A DNA stretch of 64,000 nt from Obelidium mucronatum (taxonomy: Eukaryota > Chytridiomycota > Chytridiomycetes > Chytridiales > Chytriomycetaceae), in contig JAIVFH010000007.1 in the NCBI GenBank assembly GCA_025765595.1, forward strand, positions 248,001 through 312,000. The letters run 5' to 3'. The notes below the pieces were generated by a model. That model had not been told where the DNA came from and did no database searches. It saw only the letters and a list, made by a program, of their open reading frames with translations. Made by a program: the position numbers and the translations under genes. Positions 61,952-64,000 of this stretch are shown piece by piece; within the stretch, counting starts at the first letter, position 1; each line of letters begins with the position of its first letter.

Positions 61952-63154
61952 TTTTTTTTTTGTAAAAGAAAAATAAAAGAAAAAGATTTTTACATAATAC
62001 AAGTCAATCACATCATCAACGAAATTACAATTCTGTAGAGACCCGAGTTGTTTGAGTTCTTGACGCGCGTATTCTACTTGTGGGGGGCCGTACATTTCTG
62101 TTGCGGTTTTCTTCTTGGTGCTGCCGCTACTACTACTACTACTACTACTAGTTCTAGGACAAGTATTATTATCATGATCCCATGGCCCCGCTAATACTGA
62201 TACTGCTGGTGGCGACGTTATACTTGCCATACTGTCGGTTTGGATAGGTGATAGTTGTTGTTGCATTGGAAGGACAGAGGTAGTTTTGGTGGCGGTATAT
62301 AGGATGGGGTTCTGTTGTTGCGGGGAGACTTGGTTCATTGGTGGAGTTGGGATATGGATTGTGTTGAGCCAGTCTGAGAATAATGGGGTTTGGAAGAAGG
62401 AAGGGTTGATGATGGTAGTGGTGATATTTGAAGATGACGAAGAAAGAAGAAGTGGAAGTGGGAGGAAGAGAGGGGGGAGGAAGGGGGTGAGGTAAAGTCG
62501 CTGTGGTTGAAAGAGGTGGTGGCGGTGGTTGTGGTAGTATCGTGGCTTGTTTTTCAAGAGGGGATGGAAAGCTGTTACTTCTGCTGACAATTTGGGGGAC
62601 GACATCTTGTTGTTGCTGTTGTTAATATTGGCGCCAATGCAAATTGATTCTTGGACTTGAAGGCGAAGCCTTTGTTCGAGTTGAGCAATAACTAAGGCTT
62701 GCCGATCAATTTCAGCTTGTTTCAATGAGCACGGAATGCAGTGAGGAAAATCAGTCGCCATTTTGTCCCGTAAGGCTCGATTTTCGGCTTCGAGAGTTGC
62801 TAAATGTGTCATGAGGAGTGAGTTTCCGCTTCCATTATTGGAATTTATGAGGGCTTCGTATCTGTCAACTTTTGCTTGTAGCTCCTTTTTTTTTTTTTGA
62901 AGTCTTCTTTTAGTCTGACTACAGGGTGTATTTAAAAAGAAATCATCCACCTTTTGATGTTGCTCTTTGCGTTCACGATACGCTTTCTGGGCTTGTCTTA
63001 CTTGGGCGACTCTTCGCTCACTGACTTGTTTCTTCAATTTCTTTCTAGAATGGGTGATAAGGGATGATGACGATGGGCTGCTGCTGTTTTCACTTGTTCC
63101 CGCAGATCTTGTATCGATGCGAAGTAACTTGCTTTGTTCATCGTCGGTTGACAT
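61183..63154 (-). CDS. B37: bZIP protein (Val at the invariant Asn) with modules and an in-frame stop
   Basis: Start ATG 63154 (MSTDDEQSK). Exon 1 gives SERRVAQVRQAQKAYRERKE, ending HQK at an intron. Exon 2 gives ELQAKVDRYEALINSN, coil LATLEAENRALRDKM, a CxxC (HCIPCSLK) and coil LVIAQLEQRLRLQVQES. Module A: TATEMYGPPQVEYARQELKQ, LGSLQNCNFVDDVIDLYY/intron with a G-run, SVATKHLMYNTCVNVLDRVK, ALAIVDSIEDRNKLHV. Module B: ITCQSIESFRNHESEVDEIA, then TAG near 61508, then LVMSPFDSNGPGG in the same frame, ERFFRLIELVNRLLGVCRNE, MQAVEVGRHAGPGKQKV/intron, IKTKDEMMNVLQDIL (stop 61183). The TAG fits a CAG-to-TAG change. Confidence 0.68.
61279..61306. repeat. A28 homopolymer in a B37 intron
   Basis: About 28 consecutive A on the plus strand, in the intron before the last B37 exon. 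Confidence 0.7.
61918..61951. repeat. C34 homopolymer in a B37 intron
   Basis: About 34 consecutive C on the plus strand, G on the coding strand. It is followed by a T-run, inside the intron that splits module A of B37. Confidence 0.75.
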
Positions 63155-63237
63155 AAGATAGGTTCTGGAATTTCTTTTTGTGAAGCAGGTTCGAAACACA
63201 TTATTGCTTGTCACTTTTTAATATTATTACATTTTAA

Positions 63238-63429
63238 TCACTCCATCGATTGCACACTGTTGAACATGTCAGACTGCAAGAAAAAAAGGAAAGATTTATG
63301 AAGTCACAAGAGAAACAAGAAAAGTGAAAGGGGGAAAAAAGAAACTCACAACATGATAATTATTGATTTCTCTTCCGATTTCAGTTGCAAGAAGGAACTA
63401 GTTCATTTTTTTTTCATTACAAGGGCATT

Positions 63430-63461
<32 letters not shown>

Positions 63462-64000
63462 CAGTACGAGGTGTTAGCAGAAAAAAAAAACTCACCTTGG
63501 TCCTGTCTTCTTCAGAAACGCAATCTCTCAGCAATTTCGCAAACAAGTCAATCATTTTGAAAAAGATGGCTTCCCGTTCGGGTCCCCTTACACGCGTCTG
63601 AGTCCAAAAGAGAGCGCATAGTTCGTTGATATCGGTTGACGAGTTTGTCAGCGATGGAATTCCCGCAATCGCTTCTTTAAAAGGTGCATCTGCTTGTGGT
63701 GGTACTTTTACTAGAGGTGGGATACGAGGTGAGGCAGTCATAGAATCGGCGCCGCTGAGAGTCGGCATATGGGATGAATTATAATAAATATGGTTCTATA
63801 ATTGTTTCAGTTTAAAAAGACTCGAAATCGAAAATTCGACGCGGCAAAAATCTTACAACGTGCAGCTTATTCCTCAATTGTACTTCATCCAAAATCTCCA
63901 TTACTCTCGCACGATCGAGAACACTGCACCCATTTAGAATCTTGTATTTTACAGCAGCGCTTTTGATTATAGATTTCTTGAGTACTGTTCGTTTGGAGCA
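63238..64000 (-). CDS. B38: C-terminal modules of a further bZIP-family gene, 5' part outside the window
   Basis: Partial at the right edge. The first visible exon gives SIIKSAAVKYKILNGCSVLD, RARVMEILDEVQLRNKLHV, i.e. the second half of module A, ending at a GTAAGA donor near 63857. The next exon gives FKEAIAGIPSLTNSSTDINE, LCALFWTQTRV and MIDLFAKLLRDCVSEEDRTK (module B). Then an intron with a long T-run, FLLATEIGREINNYHV, an intron, and SDMFNSVQSME (stop 63238). The layout matches B15, B16 and B37, so a bZIP region upstream is expected but not seen. Confidence 0.7.
63430..63461. repeat. T-run in a B38 intron
   Basis: About 32 consecutive T on the plus strand, inside the intron after EEDRTK of B38. 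Confidence 0.7.

Noticed and set aside
1..64000. tRNA, rRNA or other structural RNA genes
   Set aside because: No cloverleaf with B-box-like GGTTCGA motif or rRNA-like stretch was noticed; a tRNAscan or Infernal run would be needed to exclude them.

Overview
This is a eukaryotic window. Genes are split by short introns (mostly 40-100 bp, GT...AG), intergenic gaps are small, and A/T and G/C homopolymer tracts are frequent. Yap/Pap1-type bZIP regulators, one Zn2Cys6 protein, a chromodomain Ty3/gypsy retroelement and a condensin gene point to a fungus. The bZIP style (fungal AP-1 basic region, CxxC linker, a C-terminal helical module I know only from zoosporic fungi) suggests a chytrid. That placement is inference.

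Nearly the whole window is one tandem array of bZIP-type genes. I count 38 bZIP or bZIP-derived units, numbered B1-B38 below. B31 is zipper-only, B5 has a broken basic region, and B38 runs off the right edge. Layout: 1-1470, decayed membrane-protein gene plus a second fragment; 2.1-11.2 kb, B1-B7 on the plus strand; 11.2-14.3 kb, a 13-exon condensin CAP-G subunit; 14.4-21.8 kb, B8-B12 on the minus strand with one Zn2Cys6 gene; 22.3-23.8 kb, B13 and a coiled-coil gene on the plus strand; 24-51.6 kb, B14-B32 all on the minus strand; 51.6-55.4 kb, a truncated Ty3/gypsy element; 55.5-64 kb, B33-B38 and a small coiled-coil/membrane gene.

Four architectures recur. (1) bZIP followed by one or two copies of a roughly 100-residue helical module, with introns at matching places in both copies. 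(2) Short bZIPs without the module. (3) Proteins with two complete bZIP basic regions (B20, B21, B22, B24, B26). (4) Dimerisation-only or damaged forms (B31, B5). In about a dozen proteins the otherwise invariant bZIP asparagine is Val, Ile, Ser, Gln or Lys. In others the invariant arginine is Gln or Trp. If expressed, the set could form a large dimerisation network of activators, altered-specificity factors and inhibitors. Yap/AP-1-type sites upstream of several members would allow cross-regulation.

Many members carry single-base frameshifts or an in-frame stop. The condensin gene reads cleanly through 13 exons. This fits birth-and-death evolution of the array, but assembly indels cannot be excluded without reads. 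Exon limits were read by eye from splice motifs and family alignment; no search was run.
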